From the NCBI RefSeq assembly GCF_049445855.1, contig NZ_JBMSDV010000001.1, positions 1,178,001 to 1,242,000 of the forward strand: a stretch of 64,000 bases of DNA. The letters run 5' to 3'. Made by a program: the position numbers and the translations under genes. Source of the DNA: JAGOCV01 sp049445855. GTDB taxonomy: Bacteria > Pseudomonadota > Gammaproteobacteria > Burkholderiales > Burkholderiaceae_C. Positions 15,916-24,834 of this stretch are shown here, in pieces (position 1 is the first letter of the stretch; each line of letters begins with the position of its first letter). The notes below the pieces were generated by a model that saw only the letters and a program-made list of their open reading frames with translations, did no database searches and was not told where the DNA came from.

Positions 15916-17553
15916 ATGGCAGCAAAAGACGTAGTCTTCGGCGGCGAAGCCCGTGCACGCATGGTCGAGGGTGTGAACATCCTGGCCAACGCCGTCAAGG
16001 TGACCCTGGGCCCCAAGGGCCGCAACGTGGTGCTCGAGCGTTCGTTCGGCGCCCCCACCGTGACCAAGGACGGTGTGTCCGTGGCCAAGGAAATCGAACT
16101 CAAGGACAAGCTGCAGAACATGGGCGCCCAGCTCGTGAAGGAAGTGGCTTCCAAGACCTCCGACAACGCCGGTGACGGCACCACCACCGCGACCGTGCTG
16201 GCACAAGCCATCGTGCGCGAAGGCTCCAAGTACGTGGCCGCCGGCCTGAACCCGATGGACCTCAAGCGCGGCATCGACAAGGCTGTCGCAGCCCTGGTCG
16301 CCGAACTGAAGAAGGCTTCCAAGGCCACCACCACCTCCAAGGAAATCGCGCAAGTCGGCTCCATCTCGGCCAACAGCGACGAATCCATCGGCAAGATCAT
16401 CGCTGACGCGATGGACAAGGTCGGCAAGGAAGGCGTGATCACCGTGGAAGACGGCAAGTCGCTGGACAACGAACTCGACGTCGTCGAAGGCATGCAGTTC
16501 GACCGTGGCTACCTGTCGCCCTACTTCATCAACAACCCGGAAAAGCAAGCCGCGATCCTGGACAACCCGTTCGTGCTGCTGTTCGACAAGAAGATCAGCA
16601 ACATCCGTGACCTGCTGCCCACGCTGGAGCAGGTGGCCAAGGCCGGCCGTCCGCTGCTGATCATCGCCGAAGAAGTTGAAGGCGAAGCGCTGGCGACCCT
16701 GGTGGTCAACACCATCCGCGGCATCCTGAAGGTCGTGGCTGTGAAGGCTCCTGGCTTCGGCGACCGCCGCAAGGCCATGCTGGAAGACATCGCCATCCTG
16801 ACGGGCGGCAAGGTGATCGCCGAAGAAGTCGGCCTGACGCTCGAGAAGGTCACGCTGGCTGACCTGGGCCAGGCCAAGACCATCGAAGTGGGCAAGGAAA
16901 ACACCACCATCATCGACGGCGCCGGTGCTGCTGCCGACATCGAAGCCCGCGTCAAGCAAGTGCGCGTGCAGATCGAGGAAGCGACCAGCGACTACGACCG
17001 TGAGAAGCTGCAAGAGCGCGTGGCCAAGCTGGCCGGCGGTGTTGCCGTGATCAAGGTCGGCGCTGCCACCGAAGTCGAAATGAAGGAAAAGAAGGCACGC
17101 GTGGAAGACGCGCTGCACGCCACCCGCGCTGCCGTTGAAGAAGGCATCGTGGCCGGCGGCGGTGTGGCTCTGCTGCGCGCACGCCAGGCTGCCGGTGAGA
17201 TCAAGGGCGACAACCCCGACCAGGACGCCGGCGTCAAGCTGATCCTGAAGGCCATCGAAGCGCCGCTGCGCGAGATCGTCTACAACGCCGGCGGCGAGCC
17301 GAGCGTGGTGGTCAACGCCGTGCTGGGTGGTAAGGGCAACTACGGCTTCAACGCCGCCAACGACACCTATGGCGACATGATCGAAATGGGTATCCTGGAC
17401 CCGACCAAGGTGACGCGTACCGCGCTGCAGAACGCCGCTTCCGTGGCTTCGCTGCTGCTGACGACCGAAGCCATGGTTGCCGAAGCCCCGAAGGACGACG
17501 CGCCGGCTCCCGCAATGCCCGACATGGGCGGCATGGGTGGCATGGGCATGTAA
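15916..17553 (+). CDS. groEL: Chaperonin GroEL
   Basis: A 545-residue GroEL subunit of the tetradecameric folding chaperonin. AAKDVVFGGEAR at the start, GDGTTTATVLA (ATP site) near residue 87, and the glycine-methionine tail ending GGMGGMGM are all present. GGAG seven bases before the ATG marks the start. It follows groES in one operon and ends at a strong terminator. Codon use is strongly biased, as expected for a highly expressed gene. Confidence 0.99.
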   Translation: MAAKDVVFGGEARARMVEGVNILANAVKVTLGPKGRNVVLERSFGAPTVTKDGVSVAKEIELKDKLQNMGAQLVKEVASKTSDNAGDGTTTATVLAQAIVREGSKYVAAGLNPMDLKRGIDKAVAALVAELKKASKATTTSKEIAQVGSISANSDESIGKIIADAMDKVGKEGVITVEDGKSLDNELDVVEGMQFDRGYLSPYFINNPEKQAAILDNPFVLLFDKKISNIRDLLPTLEQVAKAGRPLLIIAEEVEGEALATLVVNTIRGILKVVAVKAPGFGDRRKAMLEDIAILTGGKVIAEEVGLTLEKVTLADLGQAKTIEVGKENTTIIDGAGAAADIEARVKQVRVQIEEATSDYDREKLQERVAKLAGGVAVIKVGAATEVEMKEKKARVEDALHATRAAVEEGIVAGGGVALLRARQAAGEIKGDNPDQDAGVKLILKAIEAPLREIVYNAGGEPSVVVNAVLGGKGNYGFNAANDTYGDMIEMGILDPTKVTRTALQNAASVASLLLTTEAMVAEAPKDDAPAPAMPDMGGMGGMGM

Positions 17554-17596
17554 TTGCCCGGCACGCAGGCGGCGTGAAAGCGCCGCTTCATGCATG

Positions 17597-17632
17597 AAAA
17601 AACCCGCGAGGCTCACGCTTCGCGGGTTTTTT
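17597..17632. terminator. Bidirectional intrinsic terminator after groEL
   Basis: AAAAAACCCGCGA (17597-17609) pairs with TCGCGGGTTTTTT (17620-17632) around a 10-nt loop. It gives a T-run in both directions and so serves groEL and the convergent HAD gene. Confidence 0.9.
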
Positions 17633-17652
17633 CTTTGGCGCGTGCGCTGTGC

Positions 17653-18282
17653 CTATCGCGCCTGCGGCAGCAGGGGCTGCAGCTGTGCAGCCAGCGCCTT
17701 GGTCTGCGTGCAGTGAATGGCCTGCCAGCCGACTTCACGCGCGGCGTCCACATTGGCCTGCAAGTCGTCGATGAACACGGTTTGCGCCGGCGCCAGTGCA
17801 TGGCGGCTCGCAAGCAGCTCGTAGATTTCACGCTGCGGCTTGGCGAGCTTCACATCGCCCGAGAAGATGCCGCCGTCGAACCAGGACACGAACTCGTGCC
17901 GTTCTTCCAGCACACGCGCATACGGCGCGGGCATGTTGGACAGGTAGTAGAGCTTCACGTCACCCGCGCTGTCGCGGCGCTCCCGCAATTGCTGCAGCAG
18001 GGTCACCGTTTCCTCGATGGGCAACAGCCGCTCGCCGATCGGCTTGAGGAATTCCTGCAGTGCGTCACCCGGCAGCGACAGGCGCGACGACATGCTGGCA
18101 ACCACGTCGTCCAGCTCATGCGTGCCACGGTCGAAGCCAGCCCAGTCTTCATGATGGAACATGGCGCGCGCCAGGTCATGCGCGGCCTGCGCCGTGGGTG
18201 TGAGATGGGGAAAGTGCCGTTGCACGAGCGCGACCGGTTGCCAGGTCAGAAGCACGGCGCCGAAGTCGAAGACGATGTTCAT
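17653..18282 (-). CDS. HAD-superfamily hydrolase (YihX-like)
   Basis: A 209-residue haloacid-dehalogenase-type phosphatase of the IA/variant-3 group. Motif I is VFDFGAVLLTW; like E. coli YihX (FDLGNV) it keeps the nucleophilic Asp but has Gly where most HADs have the second Asp. Motif II is YLSNMP, the conserved Lys lies in GDVKLAKPQREIY, and motif III is VFIDDLQANVDAA. YihX releases phosphate from alpha-glucose 1-phosphate; the same or another sugar phosphate is plausible here because pgi and tal are next on the same strand, but this is inference. It lies 25 bp after pgi, so it is probably the last gene of a tal-pgi-HAD operon. Confidence 0.85.
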   Translation of the reverse strand: MNIVFDFGAVLLTWQPVALVQRHFPHLTPTAQAAHDLARAMFHHEDWAGFDRGTHELDDVVASMSSRLSLPGDALQEFLKPIGERLLPIEETVTLLQQLRERRDSAGDVKLYYLSNMPAPYARVLEERHEFVSWFDGGIFSGDVKLAKPQREIYELLASRHALAPAQTVFIDDLQANVDAAREVGWQAIHCTQTKALAAQLQPLLPQAR

Positions 18283-18307
18283 GTGTGCGCAATCGGGGGG
18301 CGTGTGA

Positions 18308-19855
18308 TCAGGCGCGCAGCCGGGCGAGCAGACCGGCGGTGGACGCATCGAGGTTCGAGGCATCGCCGCTGGCAAGTCGCGGCTCGATGTCCTTGGCCAG
18401 CACCTTGCCGAGTTCCACACCCCACTGGTCGAAGCTGTTGATACCCCAGACCGCACCGCTCACGAACACGCGGTGCTCGTAAAGCGCGATCAGCGCGCCC
18501 AGCGAAGCGGCGTCGAGTCTGTCGAGCACGAAGAAGGTGCTGGGCCGGTTGCCGGGGAAATGCCTGTGCCCGCCGGCATCAGCCTTGCCTTGCAGCAGGG
18601 CTTGCGCTTGCGCCAGGGCATTGGCCAGCAGCTTGGCGTGATGTCCCTGCAGGTCATGGGCCGCGTCGCGCACGGCGATGAATTCGAGCGGTACAACGTC
18701 GGTGCCCTGGTGCAGCATCTGGAAATACGCGTGCTGGCCGTTCGTACCGGGCTCACCCCAGACCACCGGCGACGTGCCGAAAGCCAGCGCCTTGCCGTCG
18801 AGGTCGACGCGCTTGCCGTTGCTCTCCATCTCCAGCTGTTGCAGGTATGCGGGGAAGCGTCGCAGCGCGCTGTGGTACGGCGCCACACTGCGGCTCGTGA
18901 AGCCGTGGAAGTTGCGGTACCAGACGTCCAGCAAGCCAAGGCGAAGAGGAAGGTTCTGTTCCGGCGGCGCGGTGCGGAAGTGCTCATCCATCGCATGCGC
19001 GCCGGCCAGCAGTTCACGGAAGCCGTCTGCGCCGATGGCGATGGCGATCGGCAACCCGATGGCCGACCACAGCGAATAGCGTCCACCCACCCAGTCCCAG
19101 AACCCGAAGGTGGTGGAGATTCCGAACTTCGACGCGGCCTCGACGTTGGTGGTGAGCGCCGCGAAGTGACGCGCCACGTCTGTGCCGCCCTGCGATTCGA
19201 ACCACTGCCGTGCCGACTGCGCGTTCGTCATCGTCTCGATGGTCGTGAAGGTTTTCGAGGCAATGAGGAACAGCGTGCTCTGCGGCTTCAGGTGCCGCAG
19301 CACGCCCGCCAGTTCATGGCCGTCGACGTTCGACACGAAGTGGAAGCGCTTCTTCGGCGTGGCAAAGGCGTCGAGTGCGATCGTCACCATCTGCGGCCCG
19401 AGGTCCGAGCCACCGATGCCGATGTTCACGACGTCGGTGATGGCATCGTCGGCGCGCTCGGCTTCGGCGTAGGCGAGCATGCGATCCAGCGTCTCGTGCA
19501 CGGCGGCGCGCTCGGCACGCAGCGTGCCGCCCGGAACGCCCTTCGGCTCGCGCAGCAGGAAGTGCATCACCGCGCGGTCCTCGGTGCTGTTGATCTTCGC
19601 GCCCGCAAACATGGCATCGCGGTGCGCGAGCACGCCCGTCTGCGAAGCCAGGTCCTGCAGCAATTGCTCCGTCGCACCGTCGATCAGGTTCTTCGACAAG
19701 TCGGCAAAGACATGCGGTGCCTGCTGGCTCAGCGCGGTGAAGCGGCCTGCGTCGCCGGACAGGGCGTCACGTGCATCGAAGCTCCGGCCCTTGTCGAGAT
19801 AGTGATCGGCAAGCGCCTTCCAGGCGGGCGTCTGGTCACAACGGTTCTGCTTCAT
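18308..19855 (-). CDS. pgi: Glucose-6-phosphate isomerase
   Basis: Interconverts glucose 6-phosphate and fructose 6-phosphate. The protein has 515 residues. Both PROSITE-type PGI signatures are seen: FWDWVGGRYSLWSAIG and GINSFDQWGVELGK. NIGIGGSDLGP near residue 145 contacts the sugar phosphate. ATG 19855 is chosen over GTG 19861 because GAGG at the end of tal is correctly spaced from it. It lies directly downstream of tal (ten bases). Confidence 0.97.
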   Translation of the reverse strand: MKQNRCDQTPAWKALADHYLDKGRSFDARDALSGDAGRFTALSQQAPHVFADLSKNLIDGATEQLLQDLASQTGVLAHRDAMFAGAKINSTEDRAVMHFLLREPKGVPGGTLRAERAAVHETLDRMLAYAEAERADDAITDVVNIGIGGSDLGPQMVTIALDAFATPKKRFHFVSNVDGHELAGVLRHLKPQSTLFLIASKTFTTIETMTNAQSARQWFESQGGTDVARHFAALTTNVEAASKFGISTTFGFWDWVGGRYSLWSAIGLPIAIAIGADGFRELLAGAHAMDEHFRTAPPEQNLPLRLGLLDVWYRNFHGFTSRSVAPYHSALRRFPAYLQQLEMESNGKRVDLDGKALAFGTSPVVWGEPGTNGQHAYFQMLHQGTDVVPLEFIAVRDAAHDLQGHHAKLLANALAQAQALLQGKADAGGHRHFPGNRPSTFFVLDRLDAASLGALIALYEHRVFVSGAVWGINSFDQWGVELGKVLAKDIEPRLASGDASNLDASTAGLLARLRA

Positions 19856-19864
19856 GGCCACTCC

Positions 19865-20812
19865 TCAGGCCGCCAGCATCAGCTGCTCGAGCTTGACCGC
19901 ATCGGCTGCGAAGGCGCGGATGCCCTCGGCCAGCTTCTCGGTGGCCATGGCATCCTCGTTCAGCGCATAGCGGAAACCGGCCTCGTCGTAGTTCACGGCG
20001 TCGAGGTTCATCTTCTTCGCGGCTTCGGCATCGAGCGCACGCACCACCGGCGCGTCGGCTGCGGCCAGTTGCGCCAGCAGGTCGGGACTGATCGTGAGCA
20101 GGTCTGAACCTGCAAGCGCGACGATCTGGCCGACGTTGCGGAAGCTCGCCCCCATGACTTCGGTCGCGATGCCGAAGTGCTTGTAGTGGTTGAATATCTG
20201 CCGGACCGACTGCACGCCAGGATCGTTCACACCGGCACGCGCGGCTTCGTCCCACCTGGCCCCTTCGGACTTCTTGTACCAGTCGTAGATGCGGCCGACG
20301 AAGGGCGAGATGAGTTGCACCTTCTCCTGCCCGCAGGCCACCGCCTGACAGAACGAGAAAAGCAGCGTGAGGTTGGTGTGGATTCCGCGGCGCTCCAGTT
20401 GCCCGGCGGCCTGGATGCCCTCCCACGTCGCAGCGATCTTGATCAGCACGCGGTCGATGTGGATGCCTTCGGCCTGGTAGAGCTCGATGATGCGCTCGGC
20501 CCGCGTGACGGTGGCGCTCGTATCGAAGCTCAGGCGTGCATCGACCTCGGTAGAGACGCGCCCGGGAATGATGGAGAGGATTTCGCTGCCGAAGCGCACG
20601 AGCAGCCGGTCCATGATCTCGTCGAGCTGCCGGTCCTTGAAGCGCGTGACCGTCTCCTTCAGCAGCGGCTGGTACTCGGCCTTCTGCACGGCCTTGAGGA
20701 TGAGGGAGGGGTTGGTCGTCGCATCCTGCGGCTTGAATTGCGCCAGCTGGTGGAAGTCGCCGGTGTCGGCCACGACGGTGGTGAACTGCTTGAGTGCGTC
20801 GAGTTGGTTCAT
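19865..20812 (-). CDS. tal: Transaldolase
   Basis: Transfers a dihydroxyacetone unit between sedoheptulose 7-phosphate and glyceraldehyde 3-phosphate in the pentose phosphate pathway. The 315-residue protein is of the TalB class. The Schiff-base lysine lies in RVLIKIAATWEGI, and DATTNPSLIL and SPFVGRIYDWYKK are typical. The start at 20812 matches the family N-terminus (MNQLDALKQFTTVVADTGD). It is first in the tal-pgi-HAD operon and divergent from the lipocalin gene, with only 50 bp between start codons. Confidence 0.97.
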   Translation of the reverse strand: MNQLDALKQFTTVVADTGDFHQLAQFKPQDATTNPSLILKAVQKAEYQPLLKETVTRFKDRQLDEIMDRLLVRFGSEILSIIPGRVSTEVDARLSFDTSATVTRAERIIELYQAEGIHIDRVLIKIAATWEGIQAAGQLERRGIHTNLTLLFSFCQAVACGQEKVQLISPFVGRIYDWYKKSEGARWDEAARAGVNDPGVQSVRQIFNHYKHFGIATEVMGASFRNVGQIVALAGSDLLTISPDLLAQLAAADAPVVRALDAEAAKKMNLDAVNYDEAGFRYALNEDAMATEKLAEGIRAFAADAVKLEQLMLAA

Positions 20813-20862
20813 GTAGGCATTATCCGATGGCGGATATGAAACACCTGCGGCACACTCACGCC

Positions 20863-21522
20863 ATGCGTACACCGCTTACTTCTCGTAAAGCCACGGCGCT
20901 GCTGGCCGCCCTGGTCCTGGCGATGCCGGCCCTGCCCGCCTCGGCGCAGTCGGCACCCGCGCAACCGGCATCCACCGGCATCGGCGCGCCGGCAAGTGCG
21001 CCGATGGCCTCGGGCGCGGGCCACCCGCTGGAGGTGGTGGCCCCCATCGAGATCCAGCGCTACATGGGGCTCTGGTACGAGCAGGCCCGCTTGCCCAACC
21101 GGTTCCAGGAGAAATGCGCCGGCCAGGTGTCCGCACGGTACAGCCTGCGTGCCGATGGACGCGTCGACGTCCTCAACCGCTGCGCCCGCGCGCCTGGCGA
21201 AGTGGAAGAGGCATTGGGTGAAGCCCGCACGGTGCCGGTGGCAGGCAAGCCCGATGCGGGCCGGCTGGAGGTGCGCTTCGCACCCGGCTGGCTGTCGTGG
21301 CTGCCTTTCGTCTGGGGCGACTACTGGATCCTCCGGCTCGAACCCGACTATTCGATGGCGCTCGTCGGCACGCCCGACCGCAAGTTCCTCTGGGTGCTGT
21401 CGCGCGAGGCACGCCCGGCCGAGACGCGCGTGCAGGCGCTTCTGGCGCACGCTCGCGAAGCCGGGTTCGACGTGGCCAAGGTGGTCCGTACGCCCATCGA
21501 ACCCGCGCTTCCGCGGGACTGA
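20863..21522 (+). CDS. Periplasmic lipocalin (Blc family)
   Basis: A 219-residue bacterial lipocalin. The core motif GLWYEQARLPNRFQ and the later LEVRFAPGW, DYWILRLEPDY and FLWVLSREARP follow E. coli Blc. Unlike Blc it has a normal signal peptide (cleavage near ASA-QSAP) rather than a lipobox, and an alanine/proline-rich linker of about 30 residues before the barrel. Blc-type lipocalins bind lysophospholipids and fatty acids during envelope stress. Starts at 20827 and 20836 are also open; 20863 gives the best signal peptide. It is a lone gene, divergent from tal and convergent with the ABC operon. Confidence 0.88.
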   Translation: MRTPLTSRKATALLAALVLAMPALPASAQSAPAQPASTGIGAPASAPMASGAGHPLEVVAPIEIQRYMGLWYEQARLPNRFQEKCAGQVSARYSLRADGRVDVLNRCARAPGEVEEALGEARTVPVAGKPDAGRLEVRFAPGWLSWLPFVWGDYWILRLEPDYSMALVGTPDRKFLWVLSREARPAETRVQALLAHAREAGFDVAKVVRTPIEPALPRD

Positions 21523-21547
21523 GGGAATGCGGGACACCTTTCCGGGA

Positions 21548-22615
21548 TTACGCAGCCGGCGAAACCTGGACGACGGACACGCCGTGTCCCCCGAGACCCA
21601 GCGAGACATCGCAGCCAATCGCCAGCGCCGACGTCAGGTCCGGTGAGGTCACGAAAATCGCGCCGAGCTCCGTCTCGAACGTGTATTCGAACAGGCTGCC
21701 GAGATAGGCACGCTTGGTCAGTCGCGCTGACAGGCCACTGCCCGCGCCACCGATGTGCCATGCCTCGGGCCGCACGGCGACCTTCACGGGCCCTTGCTGC
21801 ACCGCATGTCGCGGCGTAATGCGGAGCGGGCCCAGATGCACCGTGCCGGACGCATCGGCAGTGGCAGGAAAAAGCATCGCCTCGCCCATGAAGCCCGCGA
21901 CGAATTCCGACGCCGGATATTCATACAGTGCCTGCGGGTTGCCGCGTTGCGCGATCTCACCGCGATCCATGACGATGATCTGATCGCTGACTGCCAGCGC
22001 CTCGCTCTGGTCATGGGTGACATAAGCCACGGTGAGTTGCAGACGTTGTTGCAGCGAGCGGATCTCCTCGCGCATCTCGCGGCGCAGCCGGGCGTCGAGG
22101 TTGGAAAGCGGCTCGTCGAACAGCAGCACGGCCGGCTCCAGCACGAGCGCGCGCGCCAGCGCCACGCGCTGCTGCTGCCCACCCGACAGTTCGCTGGGCA
22201 GCCGCTCGTCGAAGCCCACGAGTCCGACGCCCTGCAATGCATCGCGTGCACGCGCTTTCGCGCGGTCCCTCGGTACACCGCTCATGTGCAGGCCATAGGA
22301 CACATTCGCCAGCACGTCCATGTGCGGGAACAAGGCATAACTCTGGAACACAAGGCTGACGTTGCGATCCGCCGGGCCCAGCGTGGTGACGTCGCGTCCC
22401 TCGATGAAGATCTGGCCGGACGTGGGCGACTCCAGCCCCGCGATCATGCGCAGCGTGGTGGTCTTGCCGCAGCCCGAGGGGCCGAGGATGGTCGTCAGCG
22501 TGCCTTTGGGTACCTCGAAGCTGATGTCGCGGACTGCCAGCGGCGACGCGGCTTGCGGGCCATAGCGCTTGCTGACGTTGCGGAATTCGATGCCCGCCGA
22601 AGAAGAGGAGCTCAT
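21548..22615 (-). CDS. ABC transporter ATP-binding protein, AfuC/FbpC-like
   Basis: A 355-residue importer ATPase. Walker A is GPSGCGKTT, the Q-loop FQSYALFPHM, the signature LSGGQQQRVALARAL, Walker B VLLFDEPLSNLD and the H-loop YVTHDQSEA. A C-terminal TOBE-type regulatory region follows from about residue 245. It is the last gene of a receptor-permease-ATPase operon; its ATG overlaps the permease stop by 4 bp. ATPases of this group are often named as ferric or putrescine transporters. The setting among pgi, tal and zwf and the large permease point instead to an AfuC of a sugar-phosphate importer. Confidence 0.9.
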   Translation of the reverse strand: MSSSSSAGIEFRNVSKRYGPQAASPLAVRDISFEVPKGTLTTILGPSGCGKTTTLRMIAGLESPTSGQIFIEGRDVTTLGPADRNVSLVFQSYALFPHMDVLANVSYGLHMSGVPRDRAKARARDALQGVGLVGFDERLPSELSGGQQQRVALARALVLEPAVLLFDEPLSNLDARLRREMREEIRSLQQRLQLTVAYVTHDQSEALAVSDQIIVMDRGEIAQRGNPQALYEYPASEFVAGFMGEAMLFPATADASGTVHLGPLRITPRHAVQQGPVKVAVRPEAWHIGGAGSGLSARLTKRAYLGSLFEYTFETELGAIFVTSPDLTSALAIGCDVSLGLGGHGVSVVQVSPAA

Positions 22616-24834
22616 GTCGTGCCCTGGTTGGTTTTGACTGTCGGGGTGCTGCCCTGGCTGCTCCCGCGGCGGCCCAGCCTGCGCTCCCCGACCACCAGCT
22701 GGATGAGCGCGATGGCCAGCGACATCAGGATCATCAGCACGGTGCAGTAAGCCAGTGCGACGCCGTAATCGCCGTTGCCCACGCGCCCGATGATGTAGGT
22801 CGTGGCCAACTCGTTCTCTGCCGTGACAAGGAAGATCACCGCTGAAACCGTGGTCATGGCGCGCACGAAGCTGTAGACCAGCGCGGCGACCAGCGCCGGC
22901 TTGAGCAGTGGCAGCACAACCTTGAAGAGTGTTTGTGCGGTCGAAGCCCGCAACATGAGCGAGGCTTCGTCGAGCGACTTGTCCAGTTGCCGGAACGCTG
23001 CGGTGCCTGCACGCACGCCCACGGGCAGGTTGCGGAACATGAAGCACAGCACGATGATGAGTCCAGTGCCTGTCAGCTCGAACGGCGGCACGTTGAAAGC
23101 AAGGATGTAGCTCACGCCGAGCACCGTGCCGGGTATCGCGAATGCCAGCAGCGCCGCAAACTCGAAGAAGCCCTGCCCCTTGAATTCCGTGCGTGCCAGC
23201 AGCCACGCGATCAGCAGGCCCAGCAACGCCGTGACGGGCGAGGCAATGGCCGCGAGCTTGACCGTGGTGAAGAACGAATTCCAGGCCGTGCCCGCCCACA
23301 CCAGGCCGAACTGCCCCCACTCCACGGAAAACGCGGTGCGGAAATGCGCGAAGGTGAGCGTCCAGTCGCGCCCCCAGATCTGCACGAAGCCACCCAGGAA
23401 TGCGAAGACGTAGACCACAGCGGTAAAGGCCATCCATGGCACGGTCACTGCGTACAGGGTACGGCGCACCCCATCGGGCAACGCCATCGCGATGCCCGCA
23501 TCGCCCTTTCCGCTGACCGTGGTGTAGCTCTGCTTGCCCAGCAGGCCGCGCTGCAACGCGAACACCACCAGCGCAAACAGCGTCAGCACCCACGCCAGCG
23601 CCGCCGCACGCCCCTGGTCGTACTGTGCCCCGACGATGGCAAAGAAGATTTCGGTGGACAGCACGCCGAACTGCCCACCCACGACGATCGGGTTGCCGAA
23701 GTCGGCCATGCTTTCGATGAAGCCGACGAGGAAGGCGTTGGCCAGCCCCGGCTTGAGCAGCGGCAAGGTCACGGTGAAGAAGGTCTTGCGCCGGTCCGCA
23801 CGCAAGGTCTGCGCGGCCTCCTCGAGGCTGGGCGCAACCCCCTGCACGACGCCGCGCATGATCATGAACGCGATCGGCGTGAAGGCGAACATCTGGGCGA
23901 TCCACACGCCGAACATGCCGTAGAACCAGCGTGTCGGCGCCACGCCGAAGGCGTACTCCAGGAACTGGTTGACGATGCCCGCGCGGCCAAAGAGAAGGAT
24001 GAGGCCGAGGCCTACGACGAAGGGCGGCGTGATGATCGGCAGGAACGCGAGCACCTGCAACGGCTTCTTCCAGCGTACGGTGCCGCGTTCGGCCATCAGC
24101 GCCATCATCGTGCCCAGGATCGTCGTTCCCGCGGCCGTGAGTAGCCCCAGCGCCAGCGTGTTCCACGCGACGCCACAGCGCACCCCGCCCGACACGCAGC
24201 CGAGCGACCACACCCGGTCATTGCCGATGCGCGCATACAGCGCGGCGAGCGACCACTGCCCTTCCTCGTTCAGCACTGCGCCGTACATGGCCTTGATGAC
24301 CGGAAACCCGATGAACAGCAGAAGCAGCGCGGAGCAGCCCAGCACGCTGGCCGCAACGAACAGGTCGCCCTTGAACCCGCCATGGCGCGCGACGCCGAAT
24401 GCGGTGAGCACGATCAGTGACAGCAACGCCAGGGACGCGCCCGCGCCCATCCCGAACTGCTGCACAGCCAGTTCGCCGAACTGCCGGTTGAAGAGGTCGA
24501 AGCTCCAGCCCCGCGCCCCGATCGTGAAACCGCTGGCCAGCAGGCCCACGCTGCCGATGAGGCCGCCCGCGATCAACCATCGCGCCTGCTGCCGACCCGG
24601 CGGTTGGCCGATCGCGATCATGGCGATCACGAGCCCGGCCATGCCGATCAACAGCCATTTTCGACCGTGCAGCACGGCCTGCACGAATCCGTTTGCGGTT
24701 TCGGGCCCGGCAAAAATCTGGCCCATCACGCTGTACCAGGCGGTGTCCTGGATCGCATACCAGGGCAGCGCCACATAGGCCAACAGGCCGGTGGCGATCC
24801 ACAAGCGGATCGCCACGTTCGGATTGCGGCTCAT
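22612..24834 (-). CDS. Large fused ABC permease, AfuB-like
   Basis: A 740-residue inner-membrane protein. Two ABC permease domains are fused: one from about residue 225 to 430 with EAA-like loop EEAAQTLRADRRKTFFTVTLPLLKPG (shown in parts as EEAAQTLRADRR and TVTLPLLKPG), the second from about 520 to 725 with EASLMLRAS and KVVLPLLKPAL. About 220 extra residues with several membrane segments precede them. FbpB iron permeases have 500-560 residues and lack this extension, whereas AfuB-type hexose-phosphate permeases are about 690 or longer. It overlaps the receptor gene and the ATPase gene by 4 bp each. Confidence 0.88.
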   Translation of the reverse strand: MSRNPNVAIRLWIATGLLAYVALPWYAIQDTAWYSVMGQIFAGPETANGFVQAVLHGRKWLLIGMAGLVIAMIAIGQPPGRQQARWLIAGGLIGSVGLLASGFTIGARGWSFDLFNRQFGELAVQQFGMGAGASLALLSLIVLTAFGVARHGGFKGDLFVAASVLGCSALLLLFIGFPVIKAMYGAVLNEEGQWSLAALYARIGNDRVWSLGCVSGGVRCGVAWNTLALGLLTAAGTTILGTMMALMAERGTVRWKKPLQVLAFLPIITPPFVVGLGLILLFGRAGIVNQFLEYAFGVAPTRWFYGMFGVWIAQMFAFTPIAFMIMRGVVQGVAPSLEEAAQTLRADRRKTFFTVTLPLLKPGLANAFLVGFIESMADFGNPIVVGGQFGVLSTEIFFAIVGAQYDQGRAAALAWVLTLFALVVFALQRGLLGKQSYTTVSGKGDAGIAMALPDGVRRTLYAVTVPWMAFTAVVYVFAFLGGFVQIWGRDWTLTFAHFRTAFSVEWGQFGLVWAGTAWNSFFTTVKLAAIASPVTALLGLLIAWLLARTEFKGQGFFEFAALLAFAIPGTVLGVSYILAFNVPPFELTGTGLIIVLCFMFRNLPVGVRAGTAAFRQLDKSLDEASLMLRASTAQTLFKVVLPLLKPALVAALVYSFVRAMTTVSAVIFLVTAENELATTYIIGRVGNGDYGVALAYCTVLMILMSLAIALIQLVVGERRLGRRGSSQGSTPTVKTNQGTT

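Noticed and set aside
15889..17616. A 575-codon open frame antisense to groEL
   Set aside because: It is a shadow of the strongly biased groEL codons. The translation is low-complexity, rich in His, Gly and Val, with no family resemblance.
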